A stretch of DNA of 64,000 nucleotides from Tolypeutes matacus (GCA_026826555.1 JAKSZT010053928.1:4505787-4569786), one strand, 5' to 3'; positions 34,438-46,710 are shown, counted from the stretch's first letter. Numbers and translations: made by a program. Notes: generated from the sequence alone by a model not told the origin.

Positions 34438-34992
34438 ATATTGAAATTTTTATTATGAAAAAGATTTCAAACATACATAAAAGTAGAAAGAATACTATAA
34501 AGAATCCCATATATCCATCATTTAGATTTAACCATTAACATCTTGTCATGTTTGCTTCATCTTTTTTTTCCCCCTGAAGCATTTTAAAACAAATCCTGGG
34601 TGGCATATTTCACCCTTAAACACTTCTGTGTATACCTTTTAATAGACAAGGACATTTTCTTATATAACCATAATACCATTATCACACATCAAAATTAACA
34701 ATAATTCTTTAATATTTTCTTTTTAAAAAAATTTATTGAAGTACATCATTCATACATGAACATACATAAACTATAAGTGTTCAGTAAACATCGTGAACTT
34801 ACAAAACAAACATGCACATCATACAGGGCTCCCACATATCACCCCCCCAAACACCCTGCATTGTTAACAAATCATGATCTCAAGCCAGAATTCCATATCT
34901 AAAAAAAAAAAAAAGAAAAAAAAAAAATCATGAAAGAGCATCGTCAGAGTATTACTACTAACTATAGTCCGTATCTTCCTCCCCTATACATT
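34438..34992 (-). mobile_element. Ancient L1 3' region, antisense
   Basis: 34438-34724 reads aaaacaaatcctgggtggc and taatagacaaggacattttc in L1M antisense order. 34725-34992 (tttattgaagtacatcattc, catacagggctcccacata) is a further L1 3' piece. A SINE interrupts at 34993. Confidence 0.65.
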
Positions 34993-35449
34993 TTTTAAGG
35001 ATTTATTTACTTATTTACTTACTTTTATCCATTTTTTAATTCCCCCAACCCCCGTTTTTCCTGTTTCTGTGTCCATTTGCTGGGTGACTCTGTTCCGTTT
35101 CCTGCCCTCTCTTCTCATCCTTCTCCTCCTGTCTTCACTGGGATTCGACCCTCAGAACCTCCTATGTGGGAGAGAGGTGTCCTACCGCCTGTGCCACCTT
35201 AGTTCCTCATTTTTCGGTGCGTCTTGTCTTGGCTCTCCCTTGGGTCACTCTCCTGTTACATCATCATCTTGCTGAGTGGCTTGCTTGCGAGGCCTGGCAG
35301 CTCACCCGCGCACAGGGCCTGGTGGCCCACGCGCCTTTTATATTTTTTAAAATTTTTACTGTGAGGTCCCGGGGATTGAAACCACGTCCCTCCATATGGG
35401 AGACGGATGCCCAACCACCCGAGTCACATCCGTTCCTCTGCTATATCTC
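34993..35449 (-). mobile_element. DAS-type SINE, second dimer class, antisense
   Basis: Left tail aaggatttatttacttattt, two heads, right edge at gagtcacatccgttcctc. Flanks share ctata (34984 and 35451), so the duplication is short or eroded. Confidence 0.88.
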
Positions 35450-35815
35450 TTAAGGTTGACCAAAGATACCCAAAGTTTCAGTCTTTTCCCATACAGGATG
35501 GTCATATAATAAGTCAGGCTTAGTTTATCACCAGCATTCTAAAAACCAGACCTAGGGAGAAAAACTAGGTCTGGGGACACATGCTTGGCTTCTAATATAG
35601 CAAATGTTTAGCCTACCCTGATTATCACAACATCAGGGCTGCGAGAATATTTGCATTTTAGTATTTTCTGATACACAGGCCAATTTAAATTATCCTAATT
35701 ATCCTGATATCTCCAAATGTCTTTTTACCGTTGGTTTGAGTCAGGATCCAAACATTGCATTTGGTCATGTCTCTTTAGTGTTTTTTGTTTTGTTTTGTAT
35801 TGTTTTGAATCTAGA
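35450..35815 (-). mobile_element. Ancient L1M region after the SINE
   Basis: Resumes with ctatatctcttaagg and ends with gagtcaggatccaaacattg and catttggtcatgtctctttag. It carries a perfect 10-bp inverted repeat at 35546-35574. Confidence 0.6.
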
Positions 35816-37377
35816 GGTCCATTCTGAAGTATTAACCACTGGGTTTCTCTCAGCCACCTATTCCCCTGCCTTGGGCTTCACTGAATTTCTCCAAGACCCC
35901 TCCCTAGCAGGCCCAGGGCCTGAAGGAAACGGCCTCAACGTAGAACCAGAGACGCAGGGATTTTCAAAATCCCAGGGTTGAGTCCATTGAGATTTAGAAA
36001 AATGGGCAGTTTCTGCTCCCTGACCCCAGACAATATAAAGCACCCACCAGGCTGCGGGAGGGTGAGAGAAGACGGGCCACAGGATAGAACCCGAACCACA
36101 AGGGAGAGGCTCCACGCGCGGTGGGCTCAGGCAAGGGGGCTCCATTTGAGGAAGCACATCTGTGGCTTGTGCTGAGGAAGGGCAAGGGTTCGTCTTCCTC
36201 AGGTGAGCATGGCCCCTGGACGGCAGCCCGCGCAAGTCTCCTTCGCTTCCCCAGTGGGAGCAACGCCCATGTCTGCCCAGAGAACTTTGCAGTGAAGGAC
36301 GCACCACGCTGGCAAGCAACCCCTCGTGGTGGGTGGGGCCCTGGTGCGCGAACCTGGCCGCCCCATATTTGCTCACTCATACTTCTGGGCAGGGCTCATG
36401 CCCTCTCCCGCATCTTCCCAGGGCTGCTGGTTCACGGGAACACGCCCACGCTCCTTCTGAGAGTTCAGCCACGTGCTAGGCTGATTTCCCCCATTTTAGA
36501 AACTTCCATCAAAAGAATAGCGTTTCTTACATGGGAGGAGGGAGTGCCTACAGCCCGAGCCTTCTTCCCTGGTACTGTATTCCAGCTTAAACTGTGCCCC
36601 TGGACCACTTGGCTCCAGAAACGTGAGAGCCCAGAACCACCATGCTGGCCAACTCCTGTTGTCGGGGCCTCCGCAGACCCTGGAGACAGAGCAGAGGGCG
36701 TGTGAGCCAACAGCCCCAAGACAGCTGTGTTCCTGGCTTGCCATCGCAGCGCGCTGGCCAGCGTTTCTGTTTGCGTCTCCGCGATACTTGTTCCGGAGGA
36801 GGGCCTGCGTGTCCTTCCCAGAGTGCGTTTGGGAGCATTCGTCTTCCTTGATGACCCAGTTTGGGCTGTTTGGGCTCTTGCCCTCTCGTCACTGGCTTTG
36901 GCAGCAGAGGGGCAGGGAAGGCGTCGCGTTCAGAGAGGCTTCCCGCAGGACCCCAGACGTTTTGCCCGCACCTCGTAGGAACTTTGGGAAGATGCTGCCC
37001 TGCTGGCCCCCACGTGGAGCTCAGAGATCTTGGCAGCTGGCAGTCCGGTCTGCATCTGATCAATTTTATCTGCAAAGTATTCAGAAAATTTCTCCCCCAA
37101 AGAACACGTTGACCCTCTGAAGGAGGGGATGCAATCTGGGTTGCTTTCTGAAGACTTCCTCAGTTTTGATGAGGCTTGTGCAGAAACCCAAGATAAGCCT
37201 CAGAACATGAGCCAAGCGGGTGGGAAAGGGGCTTCTCTGTTGAGACTCTGCATCTTCCTCTGCCTTCCATTTTATGTGTTTACCAGTTGTGAAAGCAAAT
37301 CCAGCTGTTGGGAGGAATTGCTTCCAGATGACATTATGGGAAAGGAAAACACACTTTATTAAAAAAAAAAAAAAAAA
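35816..37377. other. GC-rich unique region ending in poly(A)
   Basis: About 1.5 kb with higher GC and scattered CpG. It carries long open frames on both strands, up to 194 codons (36121-36705), overlapping antisense frames of 172 and 162 codons. None shows a domain. The right end is a 17-A run at 37361-37377 after ctttatt, without a visible duplication. Could be an exon-bearing or transcribed region or a retrocopy of an unknown RNA. Confidence 0.35.
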
Positions 37378-38290
37378 GAAGCTGCAGAATAAAAACCAGA
37401 ACATGTACAATCTGTGGGCCAGGATTCATATGGACTATTTCCTGATATTGTGCAATCAGCCAATTCCTGGGGTAAGTAATAAGAACGGTGCAAATGTTCC
37501 TTGTACTATAGTCACGAGAGCAGAGCTGGGCCCTGCCTGACTTGGCAAAACCTGAGAAAAAAAATCACTTGACCTCACTGGCCACCATATTTTTCTCATT
37601 TTCAAGAACTGCTTCCCATTTTTACTGGGGGTCCCTACGAAAGCCTCCAAAAATGTCTTCCATGTGCTGAATTAGGTGGGTAAGAGAAACCATAAAAAAG
37701 CAAGGACAGTTTGCTTTTGAAAATAGGATTTGTTTCTCAGCACTGTCTCCCCCCCGCCCCCCCACCCCACCCCGGTCTCACCTCCCCGGCCGCCAGCATA
37801 GAATTTGCTGTGTTGCCTTTCTCAACTATTTTAGAAGCTCGCTAACAAGCTGGAATTAAAGTGTCCCTTGACTAATTGGGTTTTACAGGTCACTGGATAA
37901 AATCTACTTAGAGCGGTTTGGAAGAGGATTAGGGCATTTACATCTCTCCCAAGTTGACTTTCCAGGCAGGGTCAGTCAACAGCTGGAGACTCCTTTGACT
38001 AGGGGCCAGAACTCTTATAAGCTGCAGGTTTGTTGGGGCCTGGTCCCTGTTTCTAACTGAGCACACTGTAACTCTAGTATCCAAGAAGCAAAGTTTTCCC
38101 AAATTTGCCTGCCTAGAGAGAATGCCAGAAAGACCATCACTGGAGTTCTTCAGGGCAAGGGAAAAACTAAAGCTTACAGAGTTAGTTTAGCTGCCTCAGC
38201 CTTGAGCAACTCTCTTAACCCCTCCTAGGGCAGAGTAGATTTTAATAGCTAGAGAATTGCCTGAAGCCCAGGAAATCTTCTTAGACCTGC
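37378..38290. other. Unique sequence, no gene recognised
   Basis: A C-rich patch (cccccccgcccccccaccc) lies at 37748-37775. 37800-38280 is non-repetitive and of ordinary composition. No exon or repeat family recognised. Confidence 0.4.
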
Positions 38291-38432
38291 ACTGTAGCCA
38301 CTAGCCATGGGCGGCTATTTAAATTAAAATTAATTAAAAATTTTTATTAAAATGCACTTCTCTTTTGCACTAGCCACATTGTGAGTGCTCACTAGCCACA
38401 TGCAGCTAGTGGCTACTGTGTTAGTACAGATA
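38291..38432. mobile_element. hAT-type MER fragment
   Basis: Terminal-like text gcactgtagccactagccat at the left and cacatgcagctagtggctac at the right, with an A/T-rich centre. This matches a common mammalian non-autonomous hAT with a deleted middle. Exact ends are unclear. Confidence 0.6.
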
Positions 38433-38439
38433 AAATGAA

Positions 38440-38565
38440 CATTCACTCGTTTATTCCACAGATATTTATTGAGTGCCATAGCAGTGAACAAAACATACAA
38501 AAATCTCTGTCCTCGTGGAGAGGACATTCGAAAGGAGAAGATAAACAATAGACAATGAACATAAT
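38440..38565 (-). mobile_element. L2 LINE 3' end, antisense
   Basis: ttattccacagatatttattg, agcagtgaacaaaacatac, aaatctctgtcctcgtggag and aggacattcgaaaggag give the antisense L2 terminus. Confidence 0.85.
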
Positions 38566-39883
38566 GTGTAAGTTTTTCTATCAGTCATTGTCGCAGCAGG
38601 AAAGAGATGGCACACTCAACTGGGTAACTAGGAAGAGTTTAATAAAGGGAGGGTTGACCAAGACTGGAGCAGAATTCAGGGAAAATAACAAGGAATGGTG
38701 CAGGGCTGCCTACTGAGGGAAACTTTACCCACTCCTAGGCCTGAAGGGGCAAGAAGAGGGTGCATTCCTAGCACTTGATAAGAGAGCTGCAGGGAGGCAC
38801 CTGATGTGGCTTTACTAGGGAGACATGGGCAGCACAAGGCAGATGGAGGGGGGGGGCGGGGAGAGGGAGCCAAAGTGCTCAGATCTCATACTCCTCTGTG
38901 GCGTAAGGTCTAAAATTAAGGTCCAATATTGTGTGCTACCTTGACATCTGGTAAAACTGGGAGAGCCTTAAATAGCTTAATCACAAGTTCCTCTCCCCTT
39001 CTCTCCCACAGATAATACCTCCTAGCTAAACAACCTTTCTTATCAAACAGACCAGGTGCAGTTCCTGCCTATCCTTGCAGTGGGTTTCAGTTCCCTGCCT
39101 GCCTGCAGAATTATTCGATCAAGCCAATCATATCCTCCGGTGGGAACCAGGGACACCTCACCCTCTTGTTACTACAAAGCCTGCCTCCCACAGCCCCTGG
39201 TTGTTCACTCTGTTCCTGAGTGCAATCCTCGAGTGGCCCTGCATGTAGTGTCCTCCTCCCCCAGGCTGTATGTGTGATTACTAAATTGCTTTTCATCTCA
39301 TCTGTCCAATATTGGGTGTCTTGTGTTCTACCATCCCAGTAATCCTCCTTCCTTCAACATTCTCCCTTTTCAGAGCTCCTGTCAGTGCCTCCTACTGGCC
39401 GAACCCCAGGAGAGCCAGAGGCTAGGAGTCTGTTGATGTAGTTCCTGCAGGTCGGCCCCTGGGGCACAGAGCAGGGTGGAAAAGAGTGGAGAGTGAGTCC
39501 AGAGGGGCAAACAGGATCTAGCATAATCATACAGAATATTAGAAGGCAGTAGGTGCCAGGAGGAAAATAGAGCAGGTGAAAGAGTGTGGGGCAGGGGAGT
39601 TATGGGAGGAGAGCAGCTAAGGAAAATAAAGTGCTTGAAGCACAAAGTTTCTTTCATTTGCCCTCCCAACTCCCTTGCCTCCTTCTCCTGCTTTTCTATG
39701 ACTTAACTGTGTCCCTTCCTCATGCCCAACTCCCCTTTGATCTTGTGGCTCTTTTGCCACTCTCATCCTCTCTCTTTTTGGGTACCCTCACAAGTCTTTT
39801 GGAGCCAAACCAGCGCGTCTGGGTCTGGTCACTTCAGGAGCTCAGGTGGGGGACAATTTTTAATTTTAAATAAACTTACTTTT
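38566..39883. mobile_element. Old interspersed repeat, class unresolved
   Basis: 38585-39580 contains phrases I associate with a widespread old mammalian repeat: atggcacactcaactgggtaa, gagtttaataaagggagg, gggcacagagcagggtgg, agtccagaggggcaaacagg. I cannot assign the class or ends. The G-rich tract at 38847-38858 is part of it. 39590-39880 is unassigned. Confidence 0.45.
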
Positions 39884-40691
39884 TATAACAGTTTTAATTT
39901 TAAGAAAAATTGAGAAGATAGTATGGAGAGATCTTGTATACTCTGTACTGAGTTTCCTTCATTACCAACTTCTTATATTAGCATGGTATATTTGTTAAAA
40001 TTAACAAACCAGGATTGATATGTTATTATCAGCTAAAGTCCCTGCTTTATTAGATTTCCTTAGTGTTTATCTAATGTCCTTTTTCTGTTCCTTTATCTGT
40101 TATTTCACCCAGGATACCACATTACATTTAGTTGTCATGTCACCTTAGGATCCTCTTGGCTTTGACAGATTCTCAGACATTGCTAGGGTTTGATGACTTG
40201 GATAATTTTGAGAAGTGAGTAGGTATTTTGTAAGACACCCTTCTATTGGAAATAGTCTGGTGTTTTTCTCATGATTAGACTGGGTTATGGGTTATTTGGA
40301 GGAAGACCCCAGAGATAAGTGCCATTGATGTATCACATCATATCAAGGATGCATACTATAAACATGATTTATCACTGTTGATATTGACCTTGTTCACCTG
40401 GCTGATGTACGTTTGTCAGTTTTTTCCATTGTGAAGTTACTCTCCTTTAAAAAGCAAAAAGCAGAAACAAAAAACCTTCCATATTCTACATATTGCAAGG
40501 AAGTCCCTATGCGCTACTTAAGGACTGGGAGTTATAGTCTACCTCTTGAGAGCAGAGTATCTACATAAATTATTTGGAATCCTTCTACACTGAAGATTTG
40601 TCTCTTCTCCCCATTTATTTATTCAGTAATTTATTTATATCAGTATGGAGTCATAGATATTTATTTTATACTTTGAGTTATAATCCAATAT
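39884..40691 (-). mobile_element. Ancient L1M 3' region, left part
   Basis: Antisense L1M order: caccttaggatcctcttggc, aatagtctggtgtttttctc, gaagatttgtctcttctccc, gagttataatccaatatta. It resumes at 45089 after the 4.4 kb L1 insertion. Parallel in content to 48655-49695. Confidence 0.8.
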
Positions 40692-40873
40692 TACTTTGGT
40701 TTTTTGTTTGTTTATTTTTTAACTTTATTTTGTACATTTAATAATTGAAAATATAAACAATTAAACACTAAAAAGTAAATAGATGAATAAGTATGTACAT
40801 TTTTCAATTAAATGTAATGGATACATATAAATTTTTTTTTAAATCAAAAAATATGTTACACAATATATTTGGT

Positions 40874-43800
40874 TCATAGTAACACATTCATACAGTATGT
40901 GTCCTTTTGTGTCTGGCTTGCTTCACTCAACATAATGTCCTCCAGGTTAATCCATGTTGCCATATGCTTTAGGACTTCATTTCTTCTTACAGCTGCATAA
41001 TATTCCATCATATGAATAGACCACAGTTTGTTTATCCATTCATCTGTTGATGGACACCTGGGTCGTTTCCAACTTTTGGCAATGGTGAATAATGTGGCTA
41101 TGAACATTGGTGTGCAGATGTCTGTTCGTGTCACTGCTCTCAGTTCTTCTGGGTATATAACCAGTAGTGGTATTGCAGGGTCACGTGGCAAGTCTATATT
41201 CAACTTCTTTAGGAACTGCCAAACAGTCCTCCATAGTGGTTGTACCATCCTGCATTCCCACCAACAGTGAAGAAGTGTTCCTATCTCTCCACATCCTCTC
41301 CAACACTTGTAGTTCTCTGTCTTTTTCATAGTGGCCATTCTGATAGGTGTGAAATGATATCTCATTGTAGTTTTGATTTGCATTTCCCTAATCATGAGTG
41401 ATGTTGAGCATTTCTTCATGTGTTTTTTGCCATTTGTATTTCTTCTTCGGAGAAATGTCTATTCAAGTCTTTGGCCCATTTTTTAATTGGGTCATTTGTC
41501 TTTTTATTGTTGAGTTGTAACATCTCTTTATATATCCTGGATATTAAACCCTTATCAGATATGTGATTTCCAAATATTTTTCCCATTGAGTTGGCTGCCT
41601 TTTCACCCTTCTGACAAAGTCCTGTGAGGTGCAAAAGTGTTTAATTTTAAGGAGGTCCCATTTATCTATTTTTTCTTTTGTTGCACGTGCTTTGGGTTTA
41701 AGGTCCAAGAAACCACCACCTACTGCCACGTCTTGAAGATGTTTCCCTACATTTTCTTCCAGTAGTTTTATGGTCCTGGCTTTTATATTTAGATTTTTGA
41801 TCCATTTTGAGTTGATTCTTGTATAGGGGGTGAGATAGGGGTCCTCTTTCATTCCTTTAGTTATAGATATCCAGTTCTCCCAACACCATTGTTGAAAAGA
41901 CTTTTTCCCCATTAGCGTGGGCTTGGTAGGTTTGTCAAAAACCAGTTGATTGCATAGGTGAGGGTATATTTCTGGGTTCTCAATTCTATTCCACTGATCG
42001 ATGTGTCTATCTTTATGCCAGTACCATGCTGTTTTGACCACTGTAGCTTTGTAATATGTTTCAAGGTCAGGCAGTGAAATTCCTCCCACATTGCTCTTCT
42101 TTTTTAGAATGCTTTTGGCTATTCGTGTGCACTTACTCTTCCAGATGAACTTGGTAATTGCCTTCTCTAATTCTGTAAAGTAAGCTGTTGGGATTTTGAT
42201 TGGTATTGCATTGAATCTATAAATCAGTTTGGGCAAGATTGACATCTTCACGATATTTATTCTTCCAATCCATGAACACGGAATGTCTTTCCATTTGTTT
42301 AGGTCTTTTAAAATTTATTTTAGTATTGTTTTGTAGTTTTCTGCATATAGGTCCTGTACTTCTTTGGTTAAATTAATTCCTAGGTATTTGAGTCTTTTTG
42401 TTGCTGTTGAAAATGGAATTTTCCTCCTGATTTCCTCCTCAGGTTGTTCAGTACTAGTGTACAAAAACATTACTGATTTTTGCGTGTTGATCTTGTATCC
42501 TGCCACATTGCTGAACTCATTTATTAATTCAAGTAGCTTTGTTGTGCATACTTCAGGATTTTCTAAATACAGGATCATGTCATCCACAAACAGTGAGAGT
42601 TTTACTTCCTCTTTTCCTATTTGGATGCCTTTAATTTTTTTGTCTTGTCTAATTGCCCTAGCTAGAACTTCTAGTACAATGTTGAATAACAATGGTGACA
42701 GTGGGCATCCTTGTCTTGTTCCGGATCTTAGAGGGAAAGCTTTCAACCTTTCCCCATTGCGTACGATGTTGGCTGTGGGTTTTTCATATATGCCTTTTTT
42801 CATCTTGATGAATTTTCCTTTTTTTCCTATCTTTTGAAGTATTTTTATCAAAAAAGGATGTTGGATTTTGTCGAATGCCTTTTCCGCATCTATTGGGATG
42901 ATCATGTGGTTTTTTTCCTTCAATTTGTTAATGTGGTGTATTACATTGATTGATTTTCTTATGTTGAACCAGCCTTGCATACCAGGAATAAATCCCACTT
43001 GGTCGTGATGTATAAGTCTTTTGATATGCTGTTGGATTCGATTTGCAAGTATTTTGTTGAGAATTTTTGCATCGATGTTCATTAGAGAGGTTGGTCTGTA
43101 ATTTTCTTTTCTTGTGGAATCTTTATCTGGCTTTGGTATTAGGGTGATGTTGGCTTCATAAAATGTGTTGGGTAATTTTCCCTCCTCTTCAATTTTTTGG
43201 AAGAGTTTAAACAGGATTGGTGTTCATTCTTTTAGAAATGCTTGGTAGAACTCACCTGTGAAGCCATCTGGTCCTGGACTTTTCTTTGCTGGGAGATTTT
43301 TGATGACGGATTCAATCTCCTTAATTGTGATTGGTTTGTTAAGTTCTTGTATTTCTTGTAGCGTCAGTGTAGGTTGGTTGTGCATTTCTAGAAATTTGTC
43401 CATTTCATTTAGGTTGTCTAGTTTGTTGGCATATAGTTTCTCATAATATCCTCTTATGATTCTTTTTATTTCTGTGAGGTCATTTGTAATTTCCCCCATT
43501 TCATTTCTGATTGTATTTATTTGCATATTCCCTCTTTTTTTCTTTGTTAGTCTAGCGAGGGGTTTGTCAATTTTATTGATCTTCTCAAGGAACCAGCTTT
43601 TGGTTTTGTTGATTTTCTCTATTGTTTTTCTGTTCTCATTTTTATTTATTTCTGCTCTAATCTTTATTATTTCTTTCCTTCTGCTTGCTTTGGGATTGGT
43701 TTGCTGTTCTTTTTCTAGTTTCTCTAGTTGAGTTAAATCTTTGAGTTTAGCTCTTTCTTGTTTTTTAATAGAGGCATTTAGGGCTATAAATTTCCCTCTC

Positions 43801-44683
43801 AAGACTGCCTTCGCTGTATCCCATAAGCTTTGATACGTTGTGTTCTCATTTTCATTTGTCTCAATATATTTACTGATTTCACTTGCAATTTCTTCTTTGA
43901 CCCACCAAATATTTAGGAGTGTGTTGTTCAGTCTCCACACATTTGCAAACTTACTTTTTTCCTGTCTGTTATTGATTTCTAGTTTCATTCCATTATGATC
44001 TGAGAAGGTGCTTTGTATAATTTCAATCTTTTTTTATTTATTGAGAGCTGTATTGTGACTAACATGTGATCCATCCTGGAGAAAGATCCATGGGCACTTG
44101 AGAAGAATGTATAACCCGCTGAGTTTGGATGCAGTGTTCTGCATAGGTCTGTTAGGTCTAACTTGTTTATCATATTGTTCAAGTTCTCTGTTTCCTTGTT
44201 GATCTTCTGTCTAGTTGTTCTATCTAATGATGTGAGAGGGGTGTTGAAGTCTCTGACGATTCTTGTAGAAATGTCTATTTCTCCCTTCAGTTTTGCCAGA
44301 GTTTGTCTCATATATTTTGGGGCACCCTGGTTAGGTGCTTAGATATTTATGACTGTTATATCTTCCTGGAGGATCGTCCCTTTTATTAATATATAATGGC
44401 CTTCCGCATCTCTTATCACTTTTTTGCATTTGAAGTCTGTTTTGTCTGATATTAGTATAGCTACCCCTGCTCTTTTCTGTTTACTATTCGCGTGGAGTAT
44501 CTTTTTCCAACCTTTTACTTTCAGCCGGTTTGTATCCTTGGGTCTGAGGTGAGTTTCTTGTAAGCAGCATATGGATGGCTTGTGTTTTTTTATCCATTCT
44601 GTCAGCCTGTATCTTTTGATTGGGGAATTTAATCCATTCACATTCAGTGATATTACTGAAAATGCACTATTTATTTCCTCCAT
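40874..44683 (-). pseudogene. L1 ORF2p, broken (endonuclease, RT, CCHC)
   Basis: Starts MEEINSAFSVISLNVNGLNS. The endonuclease keeps N14 and E43 (in CLQETHL) and a later DFNTP motif. Its SDH codons (43995-44003) are in another frame, the shift probably at an A-run near 44030. RT blocks at 43082-42315 include the motif-A text DAEKAFD and a catalytic box FVDD (42579-42590) instead of the usual FADD. The C-terminal CX3CX7HX4C knuckle is intact at 41252-41305. At least three frameshifts and several stops (near 44337, 43222, 42313) rule out a full ORF2p. It encoded the nuclease and polymerase for L1 and SINE mobility. Confidence 0.93.
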
Positions 44684-44764
44684 TTTATTCTTTGGTTTTC
44701 ATATGTCATCTTGTTTTTGTCTCTCTTTTTACTCTTTTGGTTATCCTTTCTGCTTTTCTTTCTT

Positions 44765-45078
44765 CTATACTCTCCTCCAAGCCTCTCTCTCCTGTCTTTT
44801 TCTTTCAGGTTCTAAGGCTTCCTTTAATATTTCCTGCAAAGGTGGATTCTTTTTTGCAAACTCTCTTAGTTTCTGTTTGTTTGTGAATACTTTATGCTCA
44901 CCTTCATATCTGAAGGACAGTTTTGCTGGATAAAGAATTCTCGGCTGGCAGTTTTTCTCTTTCAGTTTCCTAATTGTATCACTGTCTTCTCGCCTCCATG
45001 CTTTCTGAAGAGAAATCTGCACTAAGTCTTACTGGGCGTCCTTTGTACATGATCATTTGCTTCTCTCTTGCTGCTCTG
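44765..45078 (-). pseudogene. L1 ORF1p C-terminal fragment
   Basis: The C-terminal domain of the L1 RNA-binding ORF1 protein, truncated by the element's 5' end. Visible landmarks are EKNCQPRILYPAKLSF-type text and the basic tail (PERKRQEREAWRRV). The trimer-forming coiled coil and RRM are missing. The main frame runs from 45022 to 44765. The codons upstream to 45078 still read as ORF1 in the same region. Confidence 0.9.
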
Positions 45079-45088
45079 TACTTTGGTT

Positions 45089-45490
45089 ATTGTTCAAATT
45101 GTTCCAACTTTAGCCATTGGAAGCTCTTTCAATAGGCTCCTGTGTCCTTTAGCATACCCCCATCATTGTAGGTTGCTGGGTGTTTTTTTAAGTACTTTTA
45201 AAATTTCCTGACATTACAAGATGCTCAAGGCCCATTCTGTATATTCCCTGCCACAGACCCAGAATCAGCCATTTCTCCAAGCAGCCCTAGTTCCTTTTAT
45301 TGGTAAATGGTATTAGAAACCACCATCTGGGTGCTGGGTGTGTCCCTTGCTCCGGATGTTTTGTTGCTTCTAGGCCTTCTCAGCTGAGACAGTGAGAAAA
45401 AAAAATACATGTATACTAACCCCTGTATAGATACTTACCTAAATATTTCTACCTGTAACCATCTATGTCTATAATAAGCTAAACATGAAT
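45089..45490 (-). mobile_element. Ancient L1M 3' region, right part
   Basis: Continues the host L1M: attgttcaaattgttccaac, agctctttcaataggctcc, caagatgctcaaggcccattc, agaaaccaccatctgggtgc, ataagctaaacatgaatc. Confidence 0.85.
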
Positions 45491-45492
45491 CT

Positions 45493-46215
45493 TTAAAAAA
45501 AAAGAGACAGAGAACTACAAGTGTTGGAGAGGATGTGGAGAGATCGGAACATTTATTCACTGTTGGTGGAAATACAGAATGGTACAGCTGCTGTGGAGGA
45601 CTGTTTGGCAGATGAATATAGATCTGCCATGTGATTCGGCAATACCACTACTGGGTATATACCCAGAAGAACCAAGAGCAGTGACACGAACAGACATCTG
45701 CACACTGATGTTCATAGTGGTGTTACTCACAATTGCTAAAAGTTGGAAGCAACCCAGGTGTCTATCAAGCAATGAATGTATAAACAAACTGTGGTATATT
45801 CACGCGATGGAATATTATGCAGCTGTATGAAGAAATGAAGTTGTGAAACATATGACAACATAGATGAACCTGAAGGACATTATGGTGAATGAAGCAAGCC
45901 AGACACAAAAGGACAAATATTGTATGATTGTGCTACTATGAATTAAATATGTCATGTAACATATTGTATTATTCCATTTATATAATATATAAATATAAAT
46001 CAATTTATAAAGATGAAATTAGATTGGTGGTTATATAGGGCTGGAGAAGGCATGCTAAGTGGTATGGAGTTTTTCTTTTTGGAGTAACAAAATAGCTCTA
46101 AAATTTTTTGTGATGATGAATGCACAACATTGTGATTATACTAAAAGCCACTGCTTATACACTTTGGATAGATCGTGTGGTATGTGACTATATCTCAATA
46201 AAACTGCTTAGTAAA
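45493..46215 (+). mobile_element. 5'-truncated L1 3' end
   Basis: Starts agagacagagaactacaag, close to where L1 block A begins. Reads the ORF2 C-terminus with damage (a short internal gap near 45609) and a 3' UTR ending ctcaataaaactgcttag plus taaataaataaat. Confidence 0.88.
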
Positions 46216-46221
46216 TAAATA

Positions 46222-46470
46222 AATAATTGTGCAAGAATAGCCAGAAAAGCAGCTCTGTACAGCACAAGAAACAGAGAGAGATTGAGAGATGGAAACTTTT
46301 CTTGTTTGTTTTTTGTTTATTATTATTATTGAAATAATGAAAATTCTCTAATAATGATTGAAGTGATGAATACACAACTATGTGATTATACCAAATACCA
46401 TTGATTGTACACTTTGGATGAACTGTATGCTTTATTAATACATATGAATTACATTGATTTGGTTAAAAAA
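46222..46470 (+). mobile_element. L1 3' UTR, second copy in tandem
   Basis: Begins gtgcaagaatagccagaaaag and includes aaacagagagagattgagag and atgaatacacaactatgtg, ending tacattgatttggtt plus a short A-run. It is a different 3' UTR variant from the copy just upstream. Confidence 0.75.
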
Positions 46471-46474
46471 AGAG

Positions 46475-46710
46475 AGTTGCAGACCAGTATGCACAGTATA
46501 ATCCCATTGTCTTAAAAAATCTGTATAATGTGTGCATACAGTTATAAATGCACAGAAAAATATCTGAAGGAAGACACAACAGTGTGTGATTACATTTAGA
46601 AGTGGGACTAGGGAGGAGAAAGATGTTTATTTTCTATTTTTTATTTTATACACTACTGTTGTGGTTACTTTTTAAATAGCATAATGCATTTTCTTTGTAA
46701 AAAGTAAAAT
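46475..46710 (+). mobile_element. Old L1 3' UTR fragment
   Basis: gcacagtataatcccattgtc, aatgcacagaaaaatatctg, gtgtgattacatttagaagtg and ttttatacactactgttgtgg read as an old L1 3' UTR. Confidence 0.6.

Larger units (their letters stand above)
40702..45078 (-). mobile_element. 5'-truncated young L1, 4377 bp, exact TSD
   Basis: A single L1 on the minus strand, from the middle of ORF1 through ORF2 to a 3' UTR. Its A-rich tail (aaaataaacaaacaaaaaa when read on the minus strand) lies at 40702-40722, with a nearby AATAAA. The duplication tactttggtt is exact at 40692-40701 and 45079-45088. It was inserted by target-primed reverse transcription into an older L1. It is dead: ORF1 is cut and ORF2 is broken. 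Confidence 0.96.

Noticed and set aside
36121..36705. 194-codon open frame as a host gene
   Set aside because: GC-rich DNA yields long frames on both strands here, and no recognisable domain or conserved start context is visible. Kept only as a finding.
37748..37780. C-rich tract as a possible quadruplex regulatory site
   Set aside because: Only one C-run array with short interruptions. No gene or promoter context to give it a role.
42364..42837. Plus-strand 157-codon hydrophobic frame as a membrane protein
   Set aside because: It is the antisense of L1 ORF2. A-rich coding strands give T-rich, hydrophobic-looking antisense frames.
42315..43082. Free-standing reverse transcriptase gene
   Set aside because: It is one frame of a broken L1 ORF2 with an L1 endonuclease upstream and an L1 CCHC downstream.
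43456..43731. Plus-strand hydrophobic 91-codon frame
   Set aside because: Antisense shadow of the same L1 ORF2.
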